From assembly GCF_037975245.1 (NCBI RefSeq), contig NC_092570.1, forward strand, positions 5,585,001-5,649,000: DNA of 64,000 nt. Direction: 5' to 3'. Both the position numbers and the translations under genes were made by a program. This DNA is from Apostichopus japonicus (Eukaryota > Echinodermata > Holothuroidea > Aspidochirotida > Stichopodidae). The notes below the pieces were generated by a model. That model saw only the letters and a list, made by a program, of their open reading frames with translations, searched no databases and was not told the DNA's origin. Positions 1 through 15,000 of the stretch are shown one piece after another (positions within the stretch are counted from its first letter, which is position 1; each line of letters starts with the position of its first letter).

Positions 1-3000
1 TGTATATATCACAAGTTTCAAACATTCTAATATCTTCATCAGGGTATCTGTTGAGACTCACATATTAATTTGTCTTAATAAGTGGGAAAAATTTGGACAC
101 AGCCTTCAGACATTGTTTAAAATTTGCAGTTGTGTCTTTTTTTTTAAGCAAATTTGGAGGCGACACTGATGATGGTTTTAAAGGTAGTTAATTTCATCAA
201 TAGAGACTTAGCAGTATACAGTCAGTTGCTCCAATTTTCTTGCTGAGCTTAGTCCTTTTAACCTTTTTAGTACTGTCCTCCTCCCACCCCCACCCCCCCC
301 CCCCCGTCATACCACCCCACCCCACTACTGACCCATTTCAATTCCATTCTCAAGTAAAAGTTTCAGGAAAACCCTTTCAATATCAATTTGCCACATGTGA
401 TTCGCTCGACAGTGCTTGTCATTTATTCGACAGTGACGTACATATTTAGGTCTGATACAGTTACATGTGCATTTTGTTCAAATTGAATATTCATGAAGCT
501 GTCTACTTTTTCAATATAAAGGAAACCTGGCACAGCTGTTATACAGCATACATGTGTACACCATAGTATCCACACTATGATCAGCATGGAGCTGTACTGA
601 GCTGCATACAAATGTTCTAGACAACTCACAACTGTCTGCAATGCGGGCAAGATAAATTTTGGATGTAAAATATCCATACGTGTTTTATCTGTGAGTTGTG
701 AAGACTGGTTGATGCTCCGTTCGAATCTACTTGACACTGCTCCCTTAAATCTATCCATCGTTTTTGAAGAACCATGTTACATTCGATTTCTAGTCTGCAG
801 ATGTATCTACATAAAAAAAAGAATTCTCTGAAAGATTGCTATATATATATGCAAATTTTACAGATTTCAAACTACTCTGCACAAAAATTTTAAGATAAGA
901 GTATAATTTTCAATATCTGGTATGGTAGCATTTTAGACATGTCCCTTGACACTTTCAGAATTCTGTACCTTGGTATAATTTGTCAATTTTTAGTTAACCC
1001 TGGCTATGGGGACTGGGGATATTGCAATGTCTTGGGGAAAACCCTTATGTGTGGTAGTTAAGGGTCACAGCAAGAAATAGAGCCTCAAGCATGTGTCATG
1101 TTTGAATTCGTACTGAAACCGAGGGTAGTATTATTAAATGGCAGTGTGAATTTTCTCTTAACTTGCTGTACCCCTCCCTCTATGGTTACACTCACGAATG
1201 CAGTGAATAAATATATGCTTGGCTGATCATATAATAGCAATCCTGGTTAACTCTAGCTAGCTTGCCCAAGCAACATGATACCTGCCACTTGGGCTGTTCA
1301 TGCAGGGCTGTTATTATAAATGAGTGGACTTAAGCAATATATGCCTAAACATTTGCGCACATCTGTGCATGTTTATCTTGGCCCGATACTGCTAACAACT
1401 TGTGTGAGCAGCACATCACCAGGACATCACAGCATCATAATTAATGTGGGGGGTCATACATACATACTTACGTACACACACCCATACACGCACACACATA
1501 CACCCACTGTAGATACATATGTATAGATACTGTACATATACTGTACTCTACATATATACTCTACTTACATACATACAGACAGACATAAATACTGTACATA
1601 CATATATATGTTAACTGACCACTTCATGTACATGTCCATGTTTTTTCATGTGTCATAATGTACCTGTAGTATAAATGTTATAATGTGATCCAATGACATG
1701 CTCCATGTCAGGGAACTACTGTAAGTCTATGTACATATATTTTGCTCAATTTCTGTCAGAGATCATTATTGTAAGAATGTCTTTAGGGTGCCTGAAGTTT
1801 CTACAAGAAACATTTCCATTTAGTATTAATCACCTGCAGAGTGTATCACTCTGCAGGTCAAGTCCACGCCACATGAATGTGGTTGATGGAAGAAAAAAAT
1901 CATTGGAAATTCTGCAATTTAGTAAAAAATATGATTAATCTACAGATTGCACATATGTTAATTGGAGATAAGTTAGTACCCAGCTGAGTTCCATTCAATA
2001 TCTCAGAGGAAACTCTATTTTGAGCTTAGATCTACGAAATCCTCGATTAAATTTGAAAAATATATAATGAAATATTGTTGAATGTGTTATTTTCAGAATT
2101 TAAAGATAACCTAACAGCTTTCGTCGCTCAAAGATAAATATTTATATCATAATTTATATTCTTTTTCATTATTTTTTTTTCCATTTCATTTTATCTCATT
2201 TCCTTTTTTAAAATGTTTTATATATATTTTTTAATTTATTTGTTAACACATTCCTCCCTTACCTGTTTTGTACATTTTTATACTATGATCTACCTGTAGC
2301 TTAAAGAGCGATTGGTAACACTTTTGCATCGCGCTCCTCTCACCCACCCCCCCCCCCCTCTCTTTCTACACCGGATCAACATACTCCTTTTGGAATGTTC
2401 CGTTCCAAAGCTTACCATCTAATATCCAATGTCCAGAGGATTTTCCATTAGTTTAAATCCAAGACATGATCGTTACATGATTAACATAACCTCTAGATAT
2501 ATAAATCACATGGAGGTTGAATTGCACACGAACTCGCATATATTTCTTAGTTGTTTGAAATGAAACTTGAACAATTAATGAGGTTTGTCACCAAGGATTA
2601 TGGTGTGATATTTTGGGAAAACCTTGACATTCAACATAAAATACTGCTTTTAACAGGATATAATGAAAATTTTGGATTGGTGCAATATTTCCAAATTAAA
2701 AAAAAGAAAGAAAAAAAAGTGGGTATATATATTTACGAGAGCTTTTGAGAGATGGTTATAAAAGCATATCATATTTATTTTCAAGTCTATGTTTCGGTTA
2801 ATGTGGTCCATCAAATTTATCCAATAAAATATATAATAATCATGAATAAATGAGATGGAAAAAAAAAAATCTGTCCAATAAAATAGCCTGTCTGATGATA
2901 GCATGAAGTCTTTACTGGCCATATATTATGAGCTTTGATAGATACAGCGTGATTCATCGTATTAAAGTGTGCCTACGCAGTGAACCAGTGGATGCTCTGC

Positions 3001-3495
3001 AACGTCAATTTCGTAGAGACCCCGGGACGAATTTTGCGTCATTTTTGTACTCAAAATGGCAATTAATTATGTCACCGATTGTGAGGACCGCTTAATAGAG
3101 GCGACACAGATTGGTAGAAAGATGAAGTTAGGAATGTTTTTTCATTTGCTGCATATTTGTTCCTTCTCCTTTAAAAGAATCACATCACAGGATAATGATA
3201 AATGTGAATAATTTATGAGGTTGCAACAGTGTTTAGGAGCCGATTGTGCGGCGTTTCACTGAGGAGACATGCTATAGATAGCCTGGCTATATATAACGTT
3301 TTAATCGACGAGAGAGTTAAGCCACCTTAGACGTACAGTAGGGAGAGAGTCAGTTCTGATAATGCCAGATAGCAAGTGGTCTTAAAACTGCATTATATGT
3401 GACTCCAGAAAGAGACATGAAGAGAATTTTAAAATCCTACTGTCTGCCTCCGAGGAAGATCAGGACTGCTAGGTTGCAAAAGTCCAGGCCTTCAT
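1..3495. other. Probable AGFG intron (or upstream) DNA, no exon recognised
   Basis: AT-rich DNA with homopolymer runs (C-run at 291-306, T/A runs around 2150-2250 and 2697-2720), a CA/TACA microsatellite at about 1455-1610 and a hairpin at 1832-1858. No Arf-GAP exon or other coding match was found on either strand. Small open frames here lack splice context or family resemblance. Confidence 0.6.
1832..1858. repeat. Perfect 12-bp hairpin
   Basis: ACCTGCAGAGTG (1832-1843) and its exact reverse complement (1847-1858) flank a TAT loop. Function unknown; chance or a decayed short inverted repeat are both possible. Confidence 0.7.
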
Positions 3496-3499
3496 ACTA

Positions 3500-3893
3500 T
3501 ATTATTATTAACCAGCATTTAGTACGCTATTCACACCCCAAAGAGTGTGCAATACTTACTACTACTTAGCCCTGGTCATTGGTAACTTGTCACACAGGTA
3601 CACACCAAAGTGTGCACAATTCAATCAATCTCTCCTGGTGCACCAGTGGGCCACAGCCACGTGTCCCAGGGGGGACTTCCCATTAGGGAGCAGCCACATA
3701 CCGGCGCACGCAACTATCTTTTACAAGTCACCTCGCAAGTCCCCATTTATACACCTCAGGGGTGAACAGAGGCAATGGAGATAAAGTGCCTTGCCCAAGG
3801 ACACAACGCAATGTGATCTGGCCGGGGCTCGAACCTGTAATCCTTAGATCACAAGTCCACTGCCTTAACCACTTGACCACAATGCCCCCATAT
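3500..3893 (-). mobile_element. tRNA-derived SINE, minus strand
   Basis: Read on the minus strand, the right end has a pol III A-box-like stretch (TGGTCAAGTGGTTAAGGC, about 3863-3880) and a perfect B-box GGTTCGAGCC (about 3833-3842). This arrangement resembles the Leu/Ser tRNA class. A body of about 300 bp follows, ending near an AATAATAATA tail around 3500. It sits in the AGFG intron about 150 bp before exon a. No intact tRNA cloverleaf is evident, so it is called a SINE and not a tRNA gene. Confidence 0.7.
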
Positions 3894-4039
3894 ATAAATC
3901 AGTATATAAATCTACTTAGACATTTATTTTTATTGATATTTGTTTTATTTTTGCTTTGTTTATTTATTATAATTTTTTACTTTTACTTTTATTTGAATCT
4001 TTATTTATTTATTTTTCTCTCTCTTTTCTTTGTCTTTAG

Positions 4040-4223
4040 AATTCATCTCCTTCTTCATTAGGGAGTATAAAACAACCACCAAGCAGTAGTACCCAACCAG
4101 TAGCTGTCGCACCACCACCAGGGCCAACAATAGCCGCGGCACCAGCACAACCCAAAAAACCTTCCCAGGATCTTCTAAGTGACTTAGGGGGAGATCCGTT
4201 TGGAGCACCCCAACAACCCCAGG
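4040..4223 (+). CDS. AGFG1: AGFG exon a (first in window)
   Basis: The acceptor follows a T-rich tract ending TTTAG and the donor is AGG|GTAAGT. Phase 0 in, phase 1 out. It encodes a Ser/Pro/Gln/Ala-rich linker ending in KKPSQDLLSDLGGDPFGAP. The DLLSDLG block is the AGFG signature, and DPF is a typical AP2 alpha-appendage ligand. Confidence 0.88.
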
Positions 4224-6046
4224 GTAAGTGATACATACCGCCAGACACCGTAAATTAGACCAATAATTGACCACTTGCATTGGGAAAGTAACAGTTGGGT
4301 ACATAGGACAAAACAAAAGTTCACTGTTCTTTGCTTTCTTGCTAATACCTGTCTCACAATCGTAGCACTATTGCTCAGATACTGTGTGGCCCTAAAACAT
4401 CCCCCAAAGGAACATATCGGGAGGTGGGCGGCGAGTGCAGGCACTCTAGGACGTGAAAAGAAATGGCCAACACCAATTATCCTGGGGCCAGCATGAAGAG
4501 AAGGATTCACAGCAAATTGAAAATGAATTCCATGTTAGAAACAAGTCTGGACGCTTTGGGTGTTAGAATGAGTGGTGATGGGGGAGGGGAGGGGAAGAGC
4601 CTCAGAAGTTACTTGTAACTAGGGGAGTACACTGCTTAAAAACCTGGGGGATTTTCGCACCACTGTTAGATGGTGAAGAAATGTTAACTAATTGTAATAA
4701 CAACTTTTGCCTCACAATTATTTTCATCTTATGGTCCACAGTTTTTACCTCAGGCCAAACAAATTATACTAGGCAGATTAAATGCTGCAAACTAAAATCA
4801 AGGTTAAAAAAATTAAAGATTTCACAGTCTAAAAAAATAATTGGCATTCTTCAGTCCTCAGATCTGTAGGAGGAATATTTATTGACAGGATAACTACATC
4901 TTCATAGCCACTTGTTGATGGAAGAAGTAAAACAATAAACAGCATTAATTTTTAGCACATGTCATGGTTTTAATTTCTTTCCAAACAGTAAATAATATTT
5001 GCTAAATTGCTCTGAAAGTTGTAACCCATCCATTGCTTACATTAAAAGTACTGAGATTATTTGTATAATATTTTGATGCAGTCCAACATCTCATAGTATA
5101 AGTTGCCTACAGTCCTGCAATGACGGTAGCTATCAGCTTCTCGTCTTCACTTCAATCATTAAAGTTTACACGGATTGTAATCTTTACGACGGCTGCTGCA
5201 GATCTCGCAGATATTCTTCCACATTTCGACACTCACCGTTTTAACTCATTTCTGCTATGCCACTCTGGTTCTAATTTATATCTCTCTAGTCCTGTTTACA
5301 TTCGAGATTCGAGATCTGTTACTGTATCAATCGTACTGCACATCTTCATAGCCACTTGTTGATGGAAGAAGTAAAACAATAAACAGCATTAATTTTTAGC
5401 ACATGTCATGGTTTTAATTTCTTTCCAAACAGTAAATAATATTTGCTAAATTGCTCTGAAAGTTGTAACCCATCCATTGCTTACATTAAAAGTACTGAGA
5501 TTATTTGTATAATATTTTGATGCAGTCCAACATCTCATAGTATAAGTTGCCTACAGTCCTGCAATGACGGTAGCTATCAGCTTCTCGTCTTCACTTCAAT
5601 CATTAAAGTTTACACGGATTGTAATCTTTACGACGGCTGCTGCAGATCTCGCAGATATTCTTCCACATTTCGACACTCACCGTTTTAACTCATTTCTGCT
5701 ATGCCACTCTGGTTCTAATTTATATCTCTCTAGTCCTGTTTACATTCGAGATTAGAGATCTGTTACTGTATCAATCGTACTGCACAATCAGGTCCACTAC
5801 TTTATTCTGTCTTGATTTATTCCCTCCTCCCCGGCACAGCAAACGCATTTAACGCTTTCGGAGGCCAAAGTCAGGGCGCCGGTGGGTTTGCCGATTTCGG
5901 TCAAGCTTTTGGAGGAGGTGGCAGTCAAACGTCTGGTAGGTTATCAATTGATTGATTTTTGAATGATTGATTTGATTGGTTTTAACTAGACTATTCCTTA
6001 AAAAGGGTAAACATATGCTTTGCAATAGAAATAAATGTATGTATAA

Positions 6047-6095
<49 letters not shown>

Positions 6096-9000
6096 TCTGC
6101 ATCAAAAGAGTAAAAATAACAATAAAAATGTGTGCAGAAGTAATCAAGGACACTTTGTATGTGATTGTTTATATTTGTGTGTTTACAAGTTAAGTCTTTG
6201 TGCAAAGTGTGTCTAATTCTTTGTGAGACTGCATGACTTTTTTTTTTTATGAGTGATAATTTTCAGAATAAGCAGTGGTTCAGAGAATAAGTTTGTGTGG
6301 ACATTTTGCTTAGCAATTTGAGGTTTACGAAGTCAAAATTACCAATAAAGTACTTAAAGTACTGCTATGGTTATTCGTGCGAAAACTGCTATGCAACTTT
6401 GCATAAATTTGCATATCAATTGTGGCGATTGTTGCAATACTAGGTGAAACTTCAAGCACGTAAGTGATTGACAGGAAAGAAAGTTAATCCTAAAACGTGA
6501 CAGGGATCCTGCTTCTTGTGGGGGGGGGGGGGTGGGGGAATGAATTTTAAAGTAACTCTTAACCGGTCTGCAAGAGTCATGAAAGATTAAAAAATTTCAA
6601 AAGTCATTGAACCCTGAAGATACATTGTACGACAAAGTAACAACCACTTAGTAAGATCCTATTGCAAATTCATCTTAAACCAAATTGGTTATTTGCCTTC
6701 TTCTTCTTTTCCTTGTAAAAAAATAAATAAAAAATAAGCCTCTGCCTTCTAGATTGATATGCGGTTGCGGAAATGTCGAACGATTTAGATGATTGGGACA
6801 TATATCCGAGAAGTTCCACCATGAACTTGTCTTTGGCACTTGTTGAATAGGAATCGAGTCATAATCTTTGGTGGAGTAGTACATTGTCAGAGGACAACTG
6901 TTTACTAGCAAAACCTCCAGGAAGAGGCCCATGTGGTGGTTACCATGGCAATATTGCCATATGATTGATTAGAGAGTTAGAGATAGCTATGGCATTTGTC
7001 AGTAGAACACTGAAGTCGAACACAACACAGGGCAAAACTGTGCTTTAAAGTATTAGACAATTCTGTTTCATGCAGACAGATTATTCGAAAAAGTGATTAG
7101 GTAAGGGCAATACTGCAAATATTTTGAAAGGTTTAGTGATGATGTGGGTCTTTTTGCAATTTTGCTTATATGAGAAAAAAACAACGAAAAAAATGTTGGC
7201 ATAGAAAGTGTGTCAACAATTGTACAGACTAAAGTGGTACTTGCATATATATGTACCTGATCTTATCCTGGCCTAAGGGAGTTGTTAACTGTTGGTATGT
7301 GCATCAGTTATTATCAACAAAGGAACCTACATGGCTCAGTCTGGTAAATACTGGTGGATATACTGGTGCAACTGTAGACTTGTGAACCAACTCCATCCAC
7401 TATGGCCTTTGTACTAACTTGCTTTGGTATTAATACAATAACTGCCTGTTTCTAAGGTGTTGACTCCATCTGTGCAATGACTTGGCAGGTTTTTCTGTGC
7501 ATTATTTTTGAGCTTATACGTAAACAAACAAACAACATGGTGTCTTCACTATTAATACTTCGGAGGTACTTTTTGGTGAGGAAATTAAAAAAAAATTGAC
7601 ACTGCATTTTTGGAGTTTTGGTCCACCAAACAGTAGAAGTATATCAATATACTGTTTAGCCCTAATACTACTTAACAAAATTGTCTGTTGTTGGAAAACT
7701 GAATTCACTCATGTTTGATGCTAAATGTGTTATTTTCTGCTTCTTATTGTGACTGTTGAGTACAACCGTTATTCCTGATTTAAGCATAATATAATAATAC
7801 ACATGCCTTTATAATCCACATATTGTACTGTCAAAGTCCACAATAGCAATTTTCTTAGTCATTGCCTGTTCTGTTTGTTGTTATTGGATTTCAGTAAGTG
7901 GGATCTATCCCTGATTCCTATGTAAGCATAATATGATACATATACCATTGCTTACACATATTGCAGTGTCAAACTTCACAATTGCAGATGTTAGGCTCTG
8001 CCATTTCCTGTGGTTAGGTATATTGGATTTTCACTAAATGACAATTCCTGATTTCTGATGTAAGCATAAAATAAAATATAGACCATTGCTTACACATATT
8101 GAACAGTCAAAAAGTACAATTGCAAATTTTATGCTCTCCCACTTCCTGTGGTTAGGTACATTGGATTTTCACTAAATGACAATTCCTGATTTCTGATGTA
8201 AGCATAATGTGATACATAGACCATTGCTTACACATATTGCACTGTCAAAATTCACAATTGCAGATGTTAGGCTCTGCCATATCCTGTGGTTAGGTACATT
8301 GGATTTTCACTAAATGACAATCTCTGATTCCTGATGTAAGCATAAAATGAAATATAGACCTTGCTTACACATATTGCACTGTCAAAAAGTACAATATTAT
8401 TGCAAATGTTAGGCACTGCCACTTCCTGTGGTTAGATAAGTGGTATTGATTCCTGATTTAAGCATAATATGATACATACACCATGGCTTACACATATTGT
8501 GATGTAAAAATCCACAATTGCAACTGTTGTCAATAGTCATTCCACTTCCTGCTCCTGTGTGTAGTGAATGAATTTCAGTAAAGTGGCATTGCTATAAAGT
8601 AAATATACAAATCTTTTTTTGAGGGGGTTTTGAGTATAAACAAGTGATTTAGCAGAGGGTAGTTGGCACACATATATTATAAAGTCATAATCCACATTTG
8701 CAACTGTTTTTAATAGTCATACTGTTTCCTGTGTAGTGAATGAATTTCAGTAAAGTGGCATTGCTAAGTAAATAGACAAATCGCTTTTGGGGGTTTCGAG
8801 TATAAACAAGTGATATAGTTGTGGTTTAATTAAAGCAGCTGGTTACATCTGGAGAAATCTAGGACTATAAAAAGCAACCAGCTTAACAGCTATATTGAGA
8901 AATCCTCTTAATTTTTGCCAAAATCTGTTTCAAAATAATTCTTTCAAGCAAGAGACTAAGAGTATTATTATTTGTGATAAATGAACACACAGAAATTCAG

Positions 9001-12000
9001 GGAATGTTTGAATGGGTTATCTGCCCATGTAAGACACATGTTACTGATCATCAGCTGTAGTAACGTGCATAGATTTAATCAATGTTATCATTATCTATGC
9101 TGCCCCTTACTTCTAATTGCGTATATACAGTATGTGTAACTAGAAACTAGAAAGTATCGTTGAACGTAAAGTTTTCCTTCTGAAGGTGAGTACTGATACA
9201 TGTTGCAACATATCAAACAATGCTCTCTAATTTCTGACATCAACTTTCCCCATATATGATCTTTGAATTGATCAAAAATTTACGAGAATTTCCAAAAATT
9301 GTTCCATAAATTTGTCAGTTTGCATTCATAAGGTTTTGATATCCGGTTCTCTTATAAATATTGTTAGTTGCAGGGCAGAAAAAGGGGGGGAAGGGTGAAG
9401 TGGAAAGAGTGGGGTCGGGGGGTCTGTATGGGGATGGGATCTCTATTCATTTATCCCCAATGCTGGGGCATGCTAATGCACAGTCAACCCGATCTCATGG
9501 TGACGGACTATCCGTTAGCCTGTATGTTTTACACCACTCTGCCACGTTATTCCTGAAAGTGTGCATGTTTTTGACACGGTCGACACAGATATTAGCTCAT
9601 CAGGAACACAGAACACTTTGGAAGACCTCTTTGCAACACCTTTGACCTCTGATGTCGCCGAGGGGTCTGCATGTGAGTAGTTTCATGGTATTAGAGTCCC
9701 TGTGAATTTCTGACGTTTGTGACTAATAATCTACCCTCTCTCTCTCACTCTCTCGTCCTTTCTCTGTGGTTTTGCATGCTTGATGTCTTGTCCGTTTCGC
9801 ACGAATCACCAAAAGAGTAACCCCTTCTTTCCTTCATCAAATTAACATAATCTTAAACTAAAAGGTGAGCACCAGTTTGGGCTTGAAAGCGCTTGTCATG
9901 TCCATGACCCCAAAAAACTATGGCATGACAAAAATGGTCAAAATTAAAAAACTGGTAATTGACGGTTCGTTATTTAGAATTACAGATTGCATAACTTTGT
10001 CAGTGCTTCTACTGTGTGATGGTGATAATTCAGATTTTGAAAATAGTTGACCACTGTTGGTATTCTAGTGTGGTATTAAGGAAAAACTATTTTACTTTAT
10101 GGTTACCATCTTGTGGTTTAAAAGTGCTCAGAGTTTTTGCTTCAGTTCTATAGTATTTGATACTGGTTTGATTCCTCGTTACTAATGCAGTTGAGAACTA
10201 AGACTAATTTAAGGTGCTTTTTAAAGGAAAAGGAGAACAATATGAAAATTCTAGATATATGAAATTAACATTTCATATTGTGTCTGGGTGACAAAGATTT
10301 AAGCACTTGTCAGTTAACATTCATTTTGCAATGAAATTTCAAAAGTGCACTTAACAGCGATCAATGGGGACTCTCGTGCGTTTCTATCTGTCATATCGGT
10401 CCTATGCGCATAATCTGTACTGTTTTACCATATTCGGTAATCAAAGTAACACGATATCGTGTAAGCACTTACGAGCATGCGAAGGGAAACGTCGGAATAT
10501 CTTGCATACAGATGAGCTGGGTGATTGACTAGTTCAACATCTCACTTGTGCAGTTTGGCAGAATGAGAAAAATGCTTTTAGAAAACACAACTTGAGGTGC
10601 TTAAAACAATTACTTTGACTTGGAAGTTCAAAAATATGTTTGAAAAGATCTTATCTTCAATAGCTACAAAGGAGTATATAAAGTACAAGTGATTCTACTC
10701 ACAGTACAATCAGAGACTGTAACTTGTCAAGATTCGCAGAACTAGATTGAACCAATATGACAGTGCCCTCTATGAATTTTAGATTTGGCTGTAGAGACCA
10801 TTTGCAAGTTTATGTCGAGAAATTAATTGCTTGGTTCAAGAAGAAAACTTTAGTGAACCAGTAAATGCAAACAGCTTCATTTAACGTTGGTTTACCACCT
10901 TTTGAAAGCACTGACGAATGCTTACGACTGAGGAGTGAAGCCCACCAGTGGAGTGTCGAGCAAAAAATAAAATGATTTTGCTGTTGATAAAACATACCCT
11001 ACAGTACCACTTGTAGAAACTTAAAGATTGTATGGAGTCCTTGGGAATGTTTCTGCTGAAAGTAGTTCTACCTTATCTTACCCAAAAGGGCCCAAGAAAA
11101 AATAATGTAATATTGTTTTAAACTATCGCGCTTCAATCAAATTGAATCCTCCTTCGTTAGGTTAAGTAGCTATCCATTCCAGGCATGTACAGTGTAGTTT
11201 TATACTGTGTTTTGGTAGTGCTCAACAATTCTCAGAAATATTAAAATAACTTTTTTGTCTTGCAAGAACAGATACTAAAAGTTACAAATTAAGGTCGCTA
11301 CTTTGTATACAAACTACCTCCAGATTGTACTATAAATTCAGTGATAATACTGGCTAGATGATGACACAGTTTTAATATAAACACAATTATTATCATATTA
11401 CTATGTCAGAGTTCCTGTATTTAATATCAAAATTCTGTTTTGCTGAAAAGCAATTTCCTGGCAGTTATTTGGGGTACAATCTCCATAAAGTGACTCTGGC
11501 GGAAGCGATAAATTGTGCGGATTATGTGTTAACACAACCTTAGCATTTAAGTGCATAGGTTCCGGTCTGCCGTAGGTCAATAAATGTGATAATTTTGACA
11601 TTTCAAAGTTTGGGAATAAACTTGTCTCACTGTCTGTATGTTGTGAAACTTGTGGTAAATGAATAATGCTTTCACATCTTTGATATGAGCTATGACTGCA
11701 GAATTTATTGGATGCACCAACCTCTTTTTGGGAGAGGGTGTATTTACTGCGCCCCTCTCTTACTTGTCTCCACTCTACTACTGCACTCTTCCATTCTACC
11801 TACCCAAATAACTGGTAACACTTAAGCACTGCGCCCCCTTGACCCGGGGACCATCACCCATCACCTCGTTTCGTATAGAAGCCTATTCTGGTGATATTCT
11901 GGTCAAGAAAAAGAGAAGAAAAAAAGTGTAAAAACAATCTTATTATTATCCCCCGTAGGACCTCTCGCGAGGTTGATGAGGGGTTAAACTCCTTTTGATT

Positions 12001-15000
12001 TGATTCTGGTCTTGTTTCATTGGAAATCATGTTCGGTATTTCAGTCATTAAAAGTTCCATTGGATCTGTTTAACCACAGTTTAGCATGTCACATTTCCTT
12101 CACACAGCATGTTACATATATGCTAACTCCTGTCTATGTTTGAAATGCAGCATGAAAGATTTGTGGATATTTCCTTCTTTTGGTATCTATGCCGATATCT
12201 TTGCCTTACCCTGGTCATCTTGAGAATAAAAGTGGTTACATTACCTATTCAACGACAATTAAAGTGAGATCTATGCATGCAAACTATAGCAACCCACATT
12301 GTTCATTAAGTGATTGTCTCTCTCTGTTGAGTGTGTAATTTAATGACATGTTCTATGTAACGGTCAGTTAATCGTTGATATCTTGTTCACCTTCTTTCAC
12401 TTCTCTACTCTCTGTATTTATTTATTAATTTGTTGTCAAAATATTTCAGTAATTTCATGCATGTGATCAGTTGGGTATCTTATATATATATTGATCTGGA
12501 CAGACGGTCTGTTAAATTTAATAACTAATAATATATAACAATGTTTTCGGTGTTATTCACTTCTATTTCATAAAAATAAGATATTAAATTTTTAATATTA
12601 ATCAATGTAGTGTTCTTTAGATAGGAGCACTTCTGTCTCATTTCAGTGTGTCAAAGCTCATCCCATTTCAGTCCTTTTTTTTCCAACAAATGGAAACCAA
12701 TTTTGCTACATTTTACAAGAACAAACAATAATGATACAACATAAAGGGTTTATTTTTCAAGAAAGGTAATTTCAGTTTTTTCCAAAGGATATTTCCATTT
12801 CATACCATTTTGGTGTTGTTCTTCATAGATGATAAATTGATAGATGATAAATTGATAATTGATAAATAGATGATAAATTGTGGTCCACTTTACCTTTACT
12901 ATGAATCTGTGATATGCACAACACATAATGGTCATCTCATGTAAGAGTTTAGTGTAATGAAAATCCATTATCATTTCTTCAAAACAATATCTATCTATAT
13001 TTCCTTCTTTTGTTTGCTTTGGCAGGAAGAGTTATGATTTGGATTGAGTTTTTGTTTCTGTCTGCGAATCCTTGAGCAGTAAATCAGTTCAGAATATCCG
13101 TATGCTTTATTGAGGGATTTTCCCCCGATGACTTTCTATCATTCATTTATGCAGATAATATTTTGTGCACAACACAGATGAACTCCTTTTCTATCCCGTT
13201 ATTCCACAATTGCTGTTACTTTTCGGCACAGAAGAGTTTGTATGTCTTCATGACATAATCACAACAAAATCAATGAGTAGGATCTTGCAATTCTTGAGCC
13301 ACTTGGCTCACAAAATGTAAGCGCTTAAAATAAATCTACGGTCTAAAATCAAGTTCTCATCGGCACTTTGTTTCCTGATATACAAACACACATCAGTTAT
13401 GTACTGTACAGTCCAATAACATTTGCTGCTGATAATGATAAGCAGGAACACGGGGGCTCATGTCAGGTACGAAAATGACGAGATTCTCTGACCGAAGATC
13501 GTTAACCGACTTATCTCGTATTTATATCTTTTAATGATGTCTCCTGGCAGAAAAGTGCCTGTGCGTTATTTTCTTTGTTAGTGGCAAATGGCAAACTCCA
13601 CTTGTACTCAGTATAAAGTAATTAAGTAAGTAAAATAGCCCCAAGTTTGTCGTCTGCACATCGATTAGTTGTAAACATTAAACAGGAGTGTATGTTAAGG
13701 ATTGTGTGGAGGTTCAACAATGACAAGTGAAATGTCTCGTCGAATATATACAAAATAATTGCTGGTGGGGGTGTCGTACCACCACAACAGTTGGTATGTT
13801 ACATTAGAAGTCCTGATCTTACCATCCAGTTTACATTTAATCTGTTGTAACGCAATAATGACTGTTGGTTTCTGAAGTCCTTCATCATGAATATCTCTGT
13901 CGTATAGTTCCCCGGTATTCAAAGTGGGGCGGGGGGGGGGGGGAATCGCAACCCTTTTTTTTCACACCTCCCAATTGCAAAGAAAATGTAAAGAAATTGG
14001 GGATATTTGTGGGAGGAAAGCAAAGATTACTTTAGAAGTTGCAAAGTATAACAACTATTTTGCATCTAAGCACCATTGATCAAATCAACAATTTTTCCAA
14101 AGTGGAGGGGAGGTATCTCCTTTTGGTAGACTCCTTCATTAGGCCGGAATGTCTGCCCCTGGAGGGTCACCGAGATCATGAAAGGTGTATATTGGGTTGT
14201 TGGTTCCCATGGGAAACAGTTTGAATACCAGGGATATAAACAAAAATGGCGATGGTAGGGTTTATTACATCTCCTTTTGAAATTATTCTGAAGGAGTTGT
14301 CCAACAATATCATGTCTATCACTCAGGTTAATAATGATGATAAGTATGTTTGATGTCTCCTGTGATGGCTGGTTGTAATAGGGATAATTCATTATTTAAA
14401 AGATATCAAAATCGGCTTCCCCCCTCTCCCATCCCACCCCCTGTAACAGTGCAAGTCTAAGTATTGTAAGATAACATATTATTTAAAAATCGTTAAACAT
14501 TTTAGTCAACACATATTAATGTATGTTGGAACAATTTACCTTTAGGCTACATCAATAATTCATTTGAACTGAATGACGCTTCTATAAACAGGACCAATGT
14601 TTGGAAACTTCAATATTATAATAACAAAAATTAACAAAAATAAACAAAATTGCAAGGAGGTACAAGTACATCATTCTTCTGTGCTCATTGAGAGATTTAA
14701 TACCATGCACTATAATTCTCACACACATCTCCTTATTCATATCTTCATTGTTTAAGTAACAGTACACCTTCAATCACCCTCATTAAATTAAACTAAAATG
14801 GCCACTTTTCTTTGTTGGTTGTTGTCGTCTTGGGCCTTCTATTTTATATTTATTTTTTTCCGTTTCATTTTGTATTCTTATTTAATTCTTCTATTTCTGC
14901 ATGATATTCAATATTGCAAAGCAGCAGTTTAATCCCTCAGATGTATATGACAAAGTAATCTATTGACCAATAGAAAATACTGGTGATGATACCAAAGTTG

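Noticed and set aside
3830-3893. Functional tRNA gene
   Set aside because: A and B boxes are present, but no acceptor stem or complete cloverleaf could be drawn and a SINE body follows.
5120-5755. Duplicated 63- to 80-codon protein starting MTVAISFSSS
   Set aside because: Lies in a tandemly duplicated intron segment, is not in phase with flanking AGFG exons and has no domain.
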